The notes beneath the pieces were generated by a model. The model saw only the letters and a program-made list of their open reading frames with translations, was not told the origin of the DNA and did not search any database. The translations under genes were made by a program, and so were the position numbers. 64,000 bases of DNA from the NCBI RefSeq assembly GCF_014201805.1, contig NZ_JACHFK010000001.1, forward strand, positions 124,001-188,000, written 5' to 3'. How positions within the stretch are numbered: position 1 is the stretch's first letter; every line of letters starts with the position of its first letter. Shown piece after piece: positions 10,843 through 20,392 of this stretch. The DNA is from Deinococcus metalli (GTDB taxonomy: Bacteria; Deinococcota; Deinococci; Deinococcales; Deinococcaceae).

Positions 10843-11631
10843 ATGTCCCGCTCCCCGCTGCTGATCGTCACGCCGCATTCCTCCGGTCAGGTGCCCGCCG
10901 ACGTGCTGCGCGACATGCTGGGCGACGCCGCGCTGGACAAGTCCACGCGCACGGCCTTTCTGCGCCGCCTGTTTCTGGACGGCGACCCGTACACCGACCT
11001 GATCTACGCCCTGCCCGGAGCGCGGCACGTGAACGCCGCGTGGAGCCGCTTCGTGGTCGACCTGAACCGCGACCGCGACGACCGGGTGGACAACGGCGTG
11101 GTCAAGCTCGTGGACTTCACGCGCACGCCCCTGTACCCGGACGGCTTTGTGCTGAGCGAGGACGCCCGAGAGGCGCGGCTGCGGCTGATCTGGGACTCGT
11201 TCGACCGGCAGGTGAGTGCCGAACTGCCCGGCGCGGCGCTGATGATCGTGGGCCACTGCATGGGAACGCACGGCCCGGCTCTGGGCCACGACACGGGCAC
11301 GCCGCGCCCCGCCATCTGCCTGATGCCCGGTGAGGACGACGCCCCCTCCTTCCCCCGCGACCTCTGGCCTGCCCTGAAGGCCGCGTGCGAGGCCGCCTTC
11401 GCGGACGTGATCGCCGCCAGCCCCTACGAGCGCGTGACCATCGGGGAACCGTGGCAGAGCGACACCCTGAGCGTGGCCCACTCGCGGCGCAGCGGCGTGC
11501 CCGCCTTCGGCATCGAGCTGAACGCCGGCCTGTACCTGGGCGACGGGGGAGAGCCGGTGGACGACGCGATCCGCGCCCTGAACGCCGCCTTCGCCGTTTT
11601 CACGGAGGCGGCCCTGGCCCTGCTGGCCTGA
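10843..11631 (+). CDS. N-formylglutamate amidohydrolase-like protein
   Basis: 262 aa. The family hydrolyses N-formylglutamate in histidine degradation, but many members act elsewhere. Seen: PHSSGQVP near the N-terminus (metal-binding His position), DPYTDLIY, VNAAWSRFVVDLNRDRDD, the MIVGHCMGTHGPA segment and VPAFGIELNAGLYL near the end. No other hut gene is nearby, so the physiological substrate is open. It ends 1 bp from the convergent polyprenyl synthase gene, with no terminator visible between them. Confidence 0.82.
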   Translation: MSRSPLLIVTPHSSGQVPADVLRDMLGDAALDKSTRTAFLRRLFLDGDPYTDLIYALPGARHVNAAWSRFVVDLNRDRDDRVDNGVVKLVDFTRTPLYPDGFVLSEDAREARLRLIWDSFDRQVSAELPGAALMIVGHCMGTHGPALGHDTGTPRPAICLMPGEDDAPSFPRDLWPALKAACEAAFADVIAASPYERVTIGEPWQSDTLSVAHSRRSGVPAFGIELNAGLYLGDGGEPVDDAIRALNAAFAVFTEAALALLA

Positions 11632-11632
11632 C

Positions 11633-12622
11633 CTACGCGTCGCGCGTGGCGAGGTCGCGCAGCACCGCCAGCAGCTCCCGCGCGGCCTGCGGATCGGCGG
11701 CGTCCTGGAAGGCGGTCTCCAGCAGGGTCAGGCCCCGCGCCGCCTGTGCGTGCGCGTAGTCCTGCGCGTCCGCCACGCTTCCCGAGTCCAGCAGCCACGT
11801 GCGGATCTCCGCGATCACGGCCGCGTCCTTGGCGGGCCGGTCACGGCGCATCTGTTCCAGGAAGACGCGGCGCTGCTCCTCCGGGGCGTCCTCCAGCCAG
11901 CGCAGCACGATCATGGTGCGCTTGCCCTCCAGCAGGTCGCCGCCGATCTCCTTGCCATACTGCGCCGGATCGCCCGCGAGGTTCAGCACGTCGTCCCGGA
12001 TCTGGAAGGCGGTGCCCAGCGCCAGCCCTGCCTCCGTAAAGGCCATCTCCGGTGCGGTGCCCGCTGCCAGCGCGCCGAGCCGCAGCGGCGAGATCACGGT
12101 GTAGTGCGCGGTCTTCAGCTCGACCATCTGCACGTAGTCCGCGGCGTGCAGGGTCCACTCGCCATGCTCCACCCACGACAGGTCGAGGTGCTGGCCCTCG
12201 GCCGTGCGGTGGATCATGAACAGGAACTCCTCCATGGCGCCCGGCACGCCCGCACGCAGCACGGCCTCCCACATGGACACGTGCAGCGCGTCGCCGGCGT
12301 TGATCGCCAGGGGCACGCCGTGCAGGCGGTGCAGGGCCGGCCGGCCCCGGCGTTCCTCCGAGTCGTCCTCGATGTCGTCGTGGATCAGCACCCAGTTCTG
12401 GAACAGTTCCAGCGCCGCCGCCAGCCACAGCGCGCCCTCGTACGCGGGCGTGCCCGGCTGCGCGCCGTGCACCCGCGCGCTGGCGAGCAGCAGCTCCGAG
12501 CGGATGCCTTTACCGCCGCGCGTGGGGTAGTCGCGCAGCATGTCCGCGTAGGCCCGCAGTTCCGGACGATCCCCGCCGGTAGGCAGCAGCGACAGCACGC
12601 GCGACAGCAGTTCGTCCCTCAT
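11633..12622 (-). CDS. Polyprenyl diphosphate synthase (trans-isoprenyl synthase)
   Basis: 329 aa. Condenses isopentenyl diphosphate with allylic diphosphates to build a prenyl chain, probably for carotenoids, menaquinone or undecaprenyl carriers. First Asp-rich motif DDIEDDSEERRG at about 78-89; second motif FQIRDDVLNLAGD, where the usual DDxxD is DDVLN. The GKGIRSELLLASA motif is also present. The ATG at 12622 was chosen because TAGACT lies 8 nt upstream; the 30-residue upstream reading looks non-coding. Product chain length cannot be called safely. Confidence 0.88.
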   Translation of the reverse strand: MRDELLSRVLSLLPTGGDRPELRAYADMLRDYPTRGGKGIRSELLLASARVHGAQPGTPAYEGALWLAAALELFQNWVLIHDDIEDDSEERRGRPALHRLHGVPLAINAGDALHVSMWEAVLRAGVPGAMEEFLFMIHRTAEGQHLDLSWVEHGEWTLHAADYVQMVELKTAHYTVISPLRLGALAAGTAPEMAFTEAGLALGTAFQIRDDVLNLAGDPAQYGKEIGGDLLEGKRTMIVLRWLEDAPEEQRRVFLEQMRRDRPAKDAAVIAEIRTWLLDSGSVADAQDYAHAQAARGLTLLETAFQDAADPQAARELLAVLRDLATRDA

Positions 12623-13186
12623 CGAGCGGCAGTCTAGCGGCTGAGACGTATTTCGTTCTGGACAGCGGCGGATGTTTCGCCTCCGTACCCAGGCCGATAT
12701 GACATCCAGCACGCCCTGAAAAGCCCAAGCGTCCCACCGAGCACCTGACCGAACGCCATCACACGTGGCCCCATCCGCTCGGGGGCGGCCCCTCGCTCCT
12801 CGTGTTCAGGTGACGCAGGCTCACTCGCTCATGGGCGCGAAGCGCGCGGGCGCTGACGGCGTGCACGCGCGAGGCAAGGACGCGGCCCCACGCTGACGAG
12901 ACTCCGTGTGAAGCGAGCCTGAAGGATATGGCGACCACCTGCCGAGCGCAGCGCCGCTCCCCCTGACCCGCTGCTGCGCAGCGCTTCGAGTCTCGGGTCG
13001 GGGGCTGGAGGCTGGGGAAGCCCGTTGCAGGCGCCCACCTTCACCTTCGCACATGCCACGAACGCCGACGCTCGCAGTCAGTCCGGCCCACTGCTGGACG
13101 GTGGCTTCAATAGCGCCTGCCACTCCCGGCGACGGATGGTACCCGGGCGGACAGACGCCCGCGCGCCCGCCCCACACGATCAGGGC
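12623..13186. other. Gene-poor interval
   Basis: Apart from the leftward promoter at its left end (12631-12636), about 550 bp with no supported gene. Frames here are interrupted or have the composition of GC-rich non-coding DNA. I see no tRNA, no transposase relic and no convincing hairpin. Confidence 0.4.
12631..12636 (-). promoter_or_regulatory. -10 element of the polyprenyl synthase gene
   Basis: TAGACT (leftward), 8 nt before the ATG at 12622; no Shine-Dalgarno fits this start. Confidence 0.6.
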
Positions 13187-14146
13187 ATGAAACGCCCGCT
13201 GAAACTCGCGCTGCTGGCCGCCGGGGTGCTGGCCGTCCTGGTCGCCTGCGCTCCGGCCCTGAGCCCCGGTCCGGACGGGCAGACCCTGCGCCCGGCGGTG
13301 AGTGGCGAGCGGCAGTACCTGACCCTGCCGGGCTTCGGTCGCGTCGCGTACTACGCCGACACGCGCGGCACAGGCCGCCCGCTGATCCTCACGCCGTCTG
13401 TGAACGCGGCGGCCAGCGCCTACGAGATGAAACCGCTGTGGGACGCGTACGCCGGGTCCCGTCCCGTGTACGCGCTGGAGTGGCCGGGCTTCGGCAGCAG
13501 TGACCGGCCCGACATCCGCTACACCCCGGCGCTGATGACGTCTGCCCTGAGCGCGCTGGTGGCGCAGCTCGGCACGGACGTGGACGTCGTGGCGCTGTCG
13601 CTGGGCAGCGAATTCGCGGCGCGCGCGGCACTCTCGGACGCCCACATCTGCACCGTGGCGCTGATCAGTCCCAGCGGTCTGGGCCAGCCGCGTCCCGGCA
13701 CCCAGCAGGCGAGTGCGGACGACGGCGGCCAGCGGCTCTACCGCATCCTGAACGCCGTCAGCACGCCGCTGTACGGGCTGCTGCGGCTGCGGCCGGTGAT
13801 CGAGTCGTTCCTCGACCGCTCGTTCCACGGGCCGGTCGATCAGGGCCTGGTGGACTACAGCGTGGACACGACCCGTCAGCCGGGTGCGAAGTACGCCCCG
13901 GTGTACTTCATCAGCGGCCAGCTGTTCACGCCGGACGCCTACGCCGAGCTGTACAGCAAGCTGCAGGTGCCCGCGCTGGTGCTCTACGACAAAGACGCCT
14001 TCGTGTCCTTCGACCGCCTGCCCCAGTTCGCCGCGCAGCCCGGCGTGCAGGCCGTGCGTATCCCGGACACCGACGGCCTGCCGCACTTCGAGAAGCAGCC
14101 GGAGGTGCGCTCGGCGCTGGACGCCTTCTGGGCCGCGCATCTCTGA
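13187..14146 (+). CDS. Lipoprotein alpha/beta hydrolase
   Basis: 319 aa. Signal peptide with lipobox LAVLVAC (Cys about residue 21), so probably membrane-anchored on the outer side. Alpha/beta-hydrolase core: oxyanion region [16 protein letters not shown], nucleophile elbow [15 protein letters not shown] (Ser near residue 138), then [13 protein letters not shown] with a likely catalytic His. SLGS is a slightly unusual elbow. CACGAT lies 6 nt before the ATG and may be a degenerate -10. The GC-rich hairpin at 14168-14201 follows the stop. Confidence 0.8.
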   Translation: MKRPLKLALLAAGVLAVLVACAPALSPGPDGQTLRPAVSGERQYLTLPGFGRVAYYADTRGTGRPLILTPSVNAAASAYEMKPLWDAYAGSRPVYALEWPGFGSSDRPDIRYTPALMTSALSALVAQLGTDVDVVALSLGSEFAARAALSDAHICTVALISPSGLGQPRPGTQQASADDGGQRLYRILNAVSTPLYGLLRLRPVIESFLDRSFHGPVDQGLVDYSVDTTRQPGAKYAPVYFISGQLFTPDAYAELYSKLQVPALVLYDKDAFVSFDRLPQFAAQPGVQAVRIPDTDGLPHFEKQPEVRSALDAFWAAHL

Positions 14147-14167
14147 GGACCAGCGAGGAGGCGGGCG

Positions 14168-14201
14168 GCGTCCGGGTGGCACCCCCCCCACCCCCGGACG
14201 C
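14168..14201 (+). terminator. Hairpin after the lipoprotein hydrolase gene
   Basis: 9-bp stem GCGTCCGGG (14168-14176) with CCCGGACGC (14193-14201), starting 22 nt after the stop. No T tract. Confidence 0.45.
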
Positions 14202-14283
14202 TGGGCGCTGACTCAAGCCCCGCTCTGCGCCGGACCAACGCGCGATCATCCTGCGATCATGGCCCGGCCGGCACACTGCGGAC

Positions 14284-14385
14284 ATGACCCTGCTGCTCGC
14301 CCTGGCCGCCATCGCCCTGCCGCTCGTCCTCGCCCCGGTGCTGTATCCCGGCCGCGGGGGCGACGACCGCGTCACCGAACCCTGA
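14284..14385 (+). CDS. Possible 33-residue membrane peptide
   Basis: A short reading frame starting MTLLLALAAIALPLVLAP and ending in a charged tail, so essentially one transmembrane helix. CACACT lies 6 nt before the ATG, a near-match to the local -10 pattern. No homologue recognised, and chance hydrophobic frames occur in GC-rich DNA, so this is tentative. Confidence 0.35.
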   Translation: MTLLLALAAIALPLVLAPVLYPGRGGDDRVTEP

Positions 14386-14586
14386 GCGGTCCGGCCAGCG
14401 CTGGCCCACTAGTGCGCGTTACTCGATGCCCTCGGCGTCTGCGAGGGTATGGACACTGCGGCGGGTGAGGGCGGCGCAGTGGGTGACTCGGAACCACAAG
14501 CGGGCGAGGCGCTGCATGTATGAAGGGTCCGCTCCCGACATCACTCCGGCGTGAAATCGCCGGTCCTGGCGGCCTTCCGGAAGCCT
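14386..14586. other. Intergenic, with palindrome at 14393-14406
   Basis: No gene is supported. GGCCAGCGCTGGCC (14393-14406) is a perfect palindrome just after the small frame above and could be a weak terminator stem. Confidence 0.3.
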
Positions 14587-14715
14587 TCAGGCTGGCGGCG
14601 CGCCGTGGGGGGTGTCCGGGCTGGACGCGGCCATGTCGCGCAGCCGGTGCTCCTGGCGGCGGGCAAGGTCGGCGAGAGTGCCGAGAATGGTGAGCAGCAC
14701 GATCAGTCCGAGCAT
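14587..14715 (-). CDS. Small membrane protein (42 aa)
   Basis: 42 aa: one hydrophobic helix (MLGLIVLLTILGTLADLA) followed by a basic then Pro/Ala-rich cytoplasmic tail. The ATG at 14715 has an exceptionally strong Shine-Dalgarno, GGAGGAGGTG, about 5 nt upstream, which is the main evidence for the gene. Longer readings of this frame start upstream of that site and are unlikely. Function unknown; it lies downstream of yebC in the same direction. Confidence 0.6.
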   Translation of the reverse strand: MLGLIVLLTILGTLADLARRQEHRLRDMAASSPDTPHGAPPA

Positions 14716-14834
14716 ACGGGCACCTCCTCCACGGCCAGCCTGCCCTGTACGGGTCAGGGGGCCGTCAGGGGCCAGCATGACGGACACCGCCTGACCGCGG
14801 TCTTTCAGCGGGTCGGCGGCGCGTCCGGGGCCGG

Positions 14835-15569
14835 TCAGTCGTCGCTGTCGTCGGGCAGGTCGGCGTTTGAGTAGACGTTCTGCACGTCGTCGAGTTCTTC
14901 CAGCGCGTCGATCACGGTCAGCAGCTTGCGGACGTCGTCGCCGCCCACTGCCACGGTGTTCGTGGCGATCATGGTGACCTGCGCGCTCTCGACCTCGAAG
15001 CCCGCGCCGGCCAGGGCGTCCTGCACGGCATACAGGTCGTTCGGGGCGGTGCTGATCTCCAGGCCGTCCTCGGACTCCTGGATGTCCTCGGCGCCGTGCT
15101 CGATGGCCGTCTCCTGCGCCCGCTCGCTGGTGTCACGCACCAGCAGCACGCCCTTCTTCTCGAACTGCCACGCCACGCTGCCGCTGTTGCCCAGACTGCC
15201 GCCGCGCTTGTTGAACACCGCGCGGATGTCGGCCACCGTGCGGTTCACGTTGTCGGTCAGCGTCTCGATGAAGATGGCCGTGCCGCCCGGGCCGTAACCC
15301 TCGTACGTGACTTCCTTGTACTCGGCTGCGCCCTCGGCGGCGCCCACGGCGCGTTTGATGGCGTTCTCGATGTTGTCCGCGGGCACCGTGTCGGTCTTGG
15401 CCGCCGCGATGGCGTTTTTCAGGCTCAGGTTCCCGGCCGGATCGCCGCTGCCGCCCGAGCGGACGGCGGCCTGGATGGCCCGGATGTGCTTGGAATACAT
15501 CGCGCTGCGTTTCTTGTCGTTCGCGCCCTTCTTGCGCTTGATCTGCGCCCACTTGCTGTGACCGGCCAT
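14835..15569 (-). CDS. yebC: YebC/PmpR family regulatory protein
   Basis: 244 aa, typical family length. N-terminus [31 protein letters not shown] is the hallmark of YebC, followed by the [26 protein letters not shown] core. Members act as DNA-binding regulators or, in newer work, as ribosome-associated factors easing translation of difficult sequences. AAGGAG about 10 nt before the ATG makes this a leadered start. Stand-alone gene. Confidence 0.94.
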   Translation of the reverse strand: MAGHSKWAQIKRKKGANDKKRSAMYSKHIRAIQAAVRSGGSGDPAGNLSLKNAIAAAKTDTVPADNIENAIKRAVGAAEGAAEYKEVTYEGYGPGGTAIFIETLTDNVNRTVADIRAVFNKRGGSLGNSGSVAWQFEKKGVLLVRDTSERAQETAIEHGAEDIQESEDGLEISTAPNDLYAVQDALAGAGFEVESAQVTMIATNTVAVGGDDVRKLLTVIDALEELDDVQNVYSNADLPDDSDD

Positions 15570-15674
15570 GTTCAGAACACTCCTTGCAGGATGATCGCGC
15601 CTGGCCCCCTGCGGGGCGGCGCGTGACGGCGGGCATTCTAGCGTGCTGCTCCTGTCCTGGGCCGCCGGCCGGCT

Positions 15675-15863
15675 TCAGCCGTCCTCGTCGGTGGGTTCGT
15701 CGAGGGGATGCGTGGGCAGCAGCCGCTCCTCCAACTCGGTCGGCGTGGGGGTGCCGCGCTCGGCGTTGCTCGGCCCGGTGTCCAGCCCGCTGATCAGCAC
15801 CTCGCCCTCCCGCTCGGGGACGCCTTCGATCCGCTGCGCCGGAGTCCGTTCTGGAGGTGTCAT
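15675..15863 (-). CDS. Small acidic protein of unknown function (62 aa)
   Basis: 62 aa, MTPPERTPAQRIEG onwards, rich in Glu, Pro and Thr and ending in an acidic tail; probably disordered. No signal peptide or helix. TATGCT lies 7 nt before the ATG at 15863, like many genes here, which favours this start over a codon 12 nt upstream. It lies between yebC and the nucleotidyltransferase, both leftward. No family recognised. Confidence 0.55.
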   Translation of the reverse strand: MTPPERTPAQRIEGVPEREGEVLISGLDTGPSNAERGTPTPTELEERLLPTHPLDEPTDEDG

Positions 15864-15870
15864 GCCGCCC

Positions 15871-15876
15871 AGCATA
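15871..15876 (-). promoter_or_regulatory. -10 element of the small acidic protein gene
   Basis: TATGCT (leftward), 7 nt before the ATG at 15863. Confidence 0.5.
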
Positions 15877-15900
15877 CGCGCCGCCTGCTCGCTCTTCCGG

Positions 15901-16941
15901 CTACTGCTGCGCGACGCTGCGGTCCCCGATCACGAGGTGCAGCTCGCCCACGCCGGGCGCCGTAACCGTCGCGTGCCGCCCGATGATCGCCCGCGTGAGG
16001 GGCCGTTCCGGGTGCAGGATGCGCGCGAACTCGTCCACCAGGCTGTCCTGCACGGCCGCGCCGTGGATGCGGGCATGAGCGCCCACGCTGACGTTCGGGC
16101 CGAGGAGGGAGCCGCGGATACTGGCGTGCGGCCCGATCCACAGCGGCCCGGTCAGCTCGCTGTCCTGCACGCTGGCGCCCGGCTCGATCACGATCAGGCC
16201 GCGCAGCTCGCTGCTCAGCACGCGGCCACCCACCCGGCCGGTCTGCTGGGTCAGAAAGTGCGTGTTCGCCACCAGCAGGTCGGCGGGGGTGCCGGCGTCG
16301 CTCCAGAAGCCCTGGAATTCTACGGCGCGCACGAGGCCGCCGCGCGCGATCAGGGCCGTGATCGCCTGCGGAAATTCCAGCTCGCCGCGTTCGCTGGGCA
16401 GCAGCGCGGCCACGTCGTCGAGCAGCGCCGGGCGGAACGCGAAGACGCCGCATGCGGCCAGGTCGCTCTCCGGCTGCACCGGCTTCTCGACCAGCCGGAT
16501 CAGCCGGCCGCCCTCGACGACCGCCACGCCGTAGGCCTGCGGGTTCGGCACGCGCTTGACGCCGATCACCGCGTCTGCGCCGCCTTCCAGCGCGGCGCGC
16601 AGGGGCGTCAGGGCATCCTGGAAGAGGTTGTCGCCCAGGTACAGCAGCGTGGCGTCGTCCTGCAGGAAGTCGCGCGCGGCCAGCACGGCGTGCCCGGTGC
16701 CCAGCGCCTCGCGCTGCCGGATGAAGTGCAGCGGTCCGAGGTGCTGCGTGGCGTCGCGCAGGTCCTGCTCGCTGGCGGGGCTGACGACCACGCCGATGCG
16801 GTCCACGCCCGCGCGGCGCAGCGCGTCCACGGCGCGGGCGATGATTGGCACACCGGCCACCGGCACCGCGTGTTTGGGACGCGTGGCGCTGACTGGCAGC
16901 AGGCGGCTGCCACGTCCGGCGGCGAGAATGAGCCCATTCAT
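15901..16941 (-). CDS. Nucleotidyltransferase, RmlA-like, with hexapeptide repeats
   Basis: 346 aa, probably a sugar-1-phosphate nucleotidylyltransferase. NTP-binding signature GLILAAGRGSRLLPVSATRPKHAVPVAG at 3-30, LGDN near residue 100 (metal-binding Asp), GVKRVPNPQAYGVA and EKP blocks. The C-terminal 110 residues carry left-handed beta-helix turns (VIEPGASVQDSELTG, IGPHASIRGSLLGPN), as in long RmlA/GlgC-type enzymes. It may supply nucleotide sugar for the cell envelope. The ATG at 16941 gives the canonical N-terminus; TATAGT lies 12 nt upstream. Confidence 0.87.
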   Translation of the reverse strand: MNGLILAAGRGSRLLPVSATRPKHAVPVAGVPIIARAVDALRRAGVDRIGVVVSPASEQDLRDATQHLGPLHFIRQREALGTGHAVLAARDFLQDDATLLYLGDNLFQDALTPLRAALEGGADAVIGVKRVPNPQAYGVAVVEGGRLIRLVEKPVQPESDLAACGVFAFRPALLDDVAALLPSERGELEFPQAITALIARGGLVRAVEFQGFWSDAGTPADLLVANTHFLTQQTGRVGGRVLSSELRGLIVIEPGASVQDSELTGPLWIGPHASIRGSLLGPNVSVGAHARIHGAAVQDSLVDEFARILHPERPLTRAIIGRHATVTAPGVGELHLVIGDRSVAQQ

Positions 16942-17032
16942 GAAATCGGTTGCACTATACCGGCCGCGCATGAGCACTGTGCGGGTCAGGTGGCCGGGCG
17001 GGCCGGAGGACTGACCGCGGGCGGAGAGGCCC

Positions 17033-17998
17033 TCAGCGGCGCAGGGCGTCCTCCAGGGCTTCCGCGAAGTCGTCCTCGGCGTCCAGCCACGGGTAGTGCC
17101 CGGCGTCCAGCACCGTCACGTCGCCGTCCGCCAGGTCCGCGACGTACTCCACCTGCTCGGGGTAGGAACTGCGGTCGTGCACGCCGGCGATCACGTACAC
17201 CGGGCGGCGCAGCTCGGCCAGGAAGGGCGCGTACTCGAACTCCCACAGGCCCTGGTTCACCAGCGCCTGCTGCACCTCGCCGCCGCCCACCAGCTGGCCC
17301 TCGGCGTCCAGGAATTCCAGGCGCAGGCGGCTGGACGCGTCCCGGAAGTGTAGGGCGTTGAGCAGGTCGCGGGCGTTCAGCAGGGAGAACGCCTGCTCGA
17401 TCCGCGCAGCCCCCACCGCCGGGTGCTGGCCCTCGGGCGTGCCCGCGCGGACCTGCGCGGCCGGGTCGTCCAGCGCCACGCCGCGGCGCGCGCTCGCCTC
17501 GGCCAGCAGCGTGAGCGCCAGCGCCGGGAAGTGCACCCACGGATTGACCACGATCACGCGCTCGGTGCGTGTCGGGAGGCGCCGCGCGTACTCCAGCGCC
17601 ACCAGCGCGCCGAAGCCGTGGCCCAGCGGCACGATGCGCTCGGCGCCCAGGAACTCGCGCAGCGCCTCCACGTCTCCGACCAGGGTATCGAGGTCCAGGG
17701 TGTCCGCGCCCTGCTCGGTGTCCTCCAGCGGGCCGCTGCGCCCCGAGCCGCGCTGGTCGAGGTACACCGTGCGGCGCGGCATGCGCTCGCCGAACATCGC
17801 CTGGAAGGAGTACGCGTTGTACCCGGGGCCGCCGTGCAGGAACACGACCGGGGCCGCGCCGTCGTCCTCGCCCGTCACCTCGAAATACAGGTCGGCGCCG
17901 TTCAGCCGCTCGAACTGCACCTGCGTGTCCGGCCACTCGGAATCCAGCGGCGAGTCCGGGTCGAACGGGGGCAGGGGCTGGTCGGTGTCCGGAGTCAT
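17033..17998 (-). CDS. Alpha/beta hydrolase, proline iminopeptidase-like, lacking the usual Ser nucleophile
   Basis: 321 aa. The VVFLHGGPGYNAY oxyanion motif and VYLDQRGSGRSGP are diagnostic of proline iminopeptidase-type hydrolases. The nucleophile elbow, normally G-H-S-x-G, here reads LGHGFGALVALEYA: Ser is Gly (codon GGC). A later Asp (VIAGVHDRSS) and His (VLDAGHYPWL) are kept. It may be non-catalytic, or the base may be an error. TAGAAT lies 6 nt before the ATG. It diverges from the small gene at 18059 across a 60-bp spacer holding both promoters. Confidence 0.82.
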   Translation of the reverse strand: MTPDTDQPLPPFDPDSPLDSEWPDTQVQFERLNGADLYFEVTGEDDGAAPVVFLHGGPGYNAYSFQAMFGERMPRRTVYLDQRGSGRSGPLEDTEQGADTLDLDTLVGDVEALREFLGAERIVPLGHGFGALVALEYARRLPTRTERVIVVNPWVHFPALALTLLAEASARRGVALDDPAAQVRAGTPEGQHPAVGAARIEQAFSLLNARDLLNALHFRDASSRLRLEFLDAEGQLVGGGEVQQALVNQGLWEFEYAPFLAELRRPVYVIAGVHDRSSYPEQVEYVADLADGDVTVLDAGHYPWLDAEDDFAEALEDALRR

Positions 17999-18004
17999 GG
18001 CGCC

Positions 18005-18052
18005 ATTCTAGGAGCCTGCTCGCGGTCCGCCTCGCTGGGCACGCGCTACCCT
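18005..18052. promoter_or_regulatory. Divergent leaderless promoter pair
   Basis: Leftward TAGAAT (18010-18005) is 6 nt before the ATG at 17998. Rightward TACCCT (18047-18052) is 6 nt before the ATG at 18059. Confidence 0.6.
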
Positions 18053-18058
18053 GCCGCC

Positions 18059-18364
18059 ATGTCCAGTTCCGCTCCCGACGCGCCCCAGGGCATCGCGTTC
18101 ACGCTCGACGGCGTGGACGAGCTGGGCTTCGCGCGCATCCTGAACGACGTGATGCACGACGCCGCGTTCGGCCGCCCCCTGCAGGTGCAGGCACAGGAAC
18201 CGCGCGCCGGGCAACCCGCCCGCCTGACCCTGGTGTTCCTGCCCGAGCACCGGATGGCCGCCGTGGCCGCCATGCAGCGCCTGAAGACCGTCCTGCTGCG
18301 GCACGGCGTGCAGGTGGACTCCATCCGCGTGCCCGGCGACCCCGGCGAGGCGCCGAGCGGTTGA
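18059..18364 (+). CDS. Conserved-looking small protein, unknown function (101 aa)
   Basis: 101 aa without signal peptide or membrane helix. Alternating hydrophobic pattern (IAFTLDGVDELGFARILNDV, ARLTLVFLPEHRMAAVAAM) suggests a small alpha/beta fold. I do not recognise the family. Codon use in this frame is typical of the window (G or C in nearly every third position). It is expressed from its own leaderless promoter. Confidence 0.65.
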   Translation: MSSSAPDAPQGIAFTLDGVDELGFARILNDVMHDAAFGRPLQVQAQEPRAGQPARLTLVFLPEHRMAAVAAMQRLKTVLLRHGVQVDSIRVPGDPGEAPSG

Positions 18365-18937
18365 GGGAGCCGGGCTGGTCGTGATCCATCTCGACCCCCG
18401 GTGGTGGGCCAACCGCTTCGCCCCGGACCGCTGGCACAGGTTGACGGCTGGCCGCTGACCGGCAGACCTCATGCCAGTGTCCACATTCCGGGCTGTTGAC
18501 GGCAGCGTGCCGTGTGGGTGAACGGAGGCGCATGGCGACGTCTGAGTCTTCCGGGCACCATCACCGACGCCGACTGGGAGGGTCTGAGTTGCCTCCGTCA
18601 TCCTCGGCGCCGGCCTGAGACCGGAGTGACTCTCACCTGACTTTCAGGCGAGTTCCAGAGCTGGGCAATATCGGCCTGGTCGCGCTCAATCGCCGCTGAG
18701 ATGGCGTTTCGCTGTCCAGCACACGCGCATGGGCTCCGGCCTGCTGCTCGATGTCGGCACCATCGGCATCGGCTGTTAAGGGAGCCTAAATCGCGTCCAC
18801 GGCTGCGTCCGTGGCGCGGCCCCTACCATTGGCGAAACTGATGTTGCGTTGCGGGGTGGAGGGAGCGCGTCGGGACGTCACCAGTCCCAGGCCGCCGGAA
18901 AGCCTCAGCCCGGCCCCAAAGGAGACCACGGGCACAT
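18365..18937. other. 573-bp interval without a recognised gene
   Basis: Frames are broken by stops in every direction and third-position GC bias is lost, unlike the neighbours. A short hairpin (CTCACCTGA/TCAGGCGAG, 18632-18652, one mismatch) is present. It may hold the drrA-like promoter and decayed coding DNA; AAAGGAG at about 18918 could serve the downstream gene. Confidence 0.4.
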
Positions 18938-19606
<669 letters not shown>

Positions 19607-19625
19607 GGCTCACATAGAGGGGAGA

Positions 19626-19653
19626 GCGCCCGCTGGTTCCTACCGGCGGGCGC
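19626..19653 (+). terminator. Terminator hairpin between drrA-like gene and the convergent gene
   Basis: GCGCCCGC (19626-19633) pairs with GCGGGCGC (19646-19653), extendable inside by GG/CC pairs. TTCCTCT follows on the + strand. It overlaps the 3' end of the convergent gene and may serve both directions. Confidence 0.65.
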
Positions 19654-20305
19654 TTCCTCTGCGCCGTCCGAAGACGAACCACGCCGCGCCCGCCGCGAGC
19701 AGCCCGGTCCCGGCGTAGGCCCACACATTTGGGCCGGACGGAGCCTGGGCCACCGCGCTCCCGGTCGTCGCCGGCACGTCGCTCAGGTCGCCCGTGCCGC
19801 TGGGGATGACCCGGTTCGGCGTGGCCGCGTCCGCGATGGCGTCCACCGCGAGGAAGATCACCGCGTACCGGAACAGGTCGGCCCCGATGCCGCGGCGCCG
19901 GTAGTAGTCCTGTGGGTACGGGTAATACCGGCCGCTCTGCAACTGGTAGGGGTACGCGCTGCTGCGGGTGGCCGAGTACGTCAGGGCCGTGCGCGGCACT
20001 CCGGCAGGCAGCGGCGCACTTCGCCACGCGCTGAGCTGCGTGGGCGTGACGGTCGAGGCGGCCGCCCGGTTGGCGGGGCTGGAGCGCACAGCCGCCGCGC
20101 TGGGCAGCGCCGCGGACCTCTGGCTGGTGGCCGGCGAGCGGCTGGGTACGCTGGGCACCGGACGGGGCGCGGTGTTCACGCGTGGAACGGTCACGCGCGG
20201 CACGCTGCGGCTGCCGCCGAAACTGCCGCCGCTGCGCCGCGCGGCGTCGGTCATGCCTCCCAGCAGGGCCAGGCCGGTCAGGAGGACGGTCAGGGAACGC
20301 TTCAT
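19640..20305 (-). CDS. Exported, C-terminally membrane-anchored protein, unknown function
   Basis: 221 aa. Signal peptide MKRSLTVLLTGLALLGGM, cleavage near residue 21. A long low-complexity middle rich in Ser, Arg, Pro and Ala (SGGSFGGSRS) contains a Tyr-rich patch. A hydrophobic helix (LFRYAVIFLAVDAI) lies near residue 135, and a last helix (YAGTGLLAAGAAWFVF) is followed by GRRRGSARR. The tail mimics an anchor but has no LPxTG. ATG at 20305 chosen for the signal peptide; GGAAGG is very close upstream. No family recognised. Confidence 0.65.
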   Translation of the reverse strand: MKRSLTVLLTGLALLGGMTDAARRSGGSFGGSRSVPRVTVPRVNTAPRPVPSVPSRSPATSQRSAALPSAAAVRSSPANRAAASTVTPTQLSAWRSAPLPAGVPRTALTYSATRSSAYPYQLQSGRYYPYPQDYYRRRGIGADLFRYAVIFLAVDAIADAATPNRVIPSGTGDLSDVPATTGSAVAQAPSGPNVWAYAGTGLLAAGAAWFVFGRRRGSARR

Positions 20306-20392
20306 CACCTTCCAGTACGTGTTCGGCACGTCCAGAGTTGCATCTGCCCCGGCTGTCCTAGACCACCCCTGCGCACAGGTGCGGCGCGCGCC

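Noticed and set aside
12821..14191. Long leftward frame opposite the lipoprotein hydrolase
   Set aside because: His/Arg/Gly-rich translation without domains, antisense to a convincing gene; typical GC-rich shadow.
18632..18652. Hairpin as terminator or RNA element
   Set aside because: One mismatch, 8 pairs, no T tract and no gene ending near it; kept only as a note in the interval entry.
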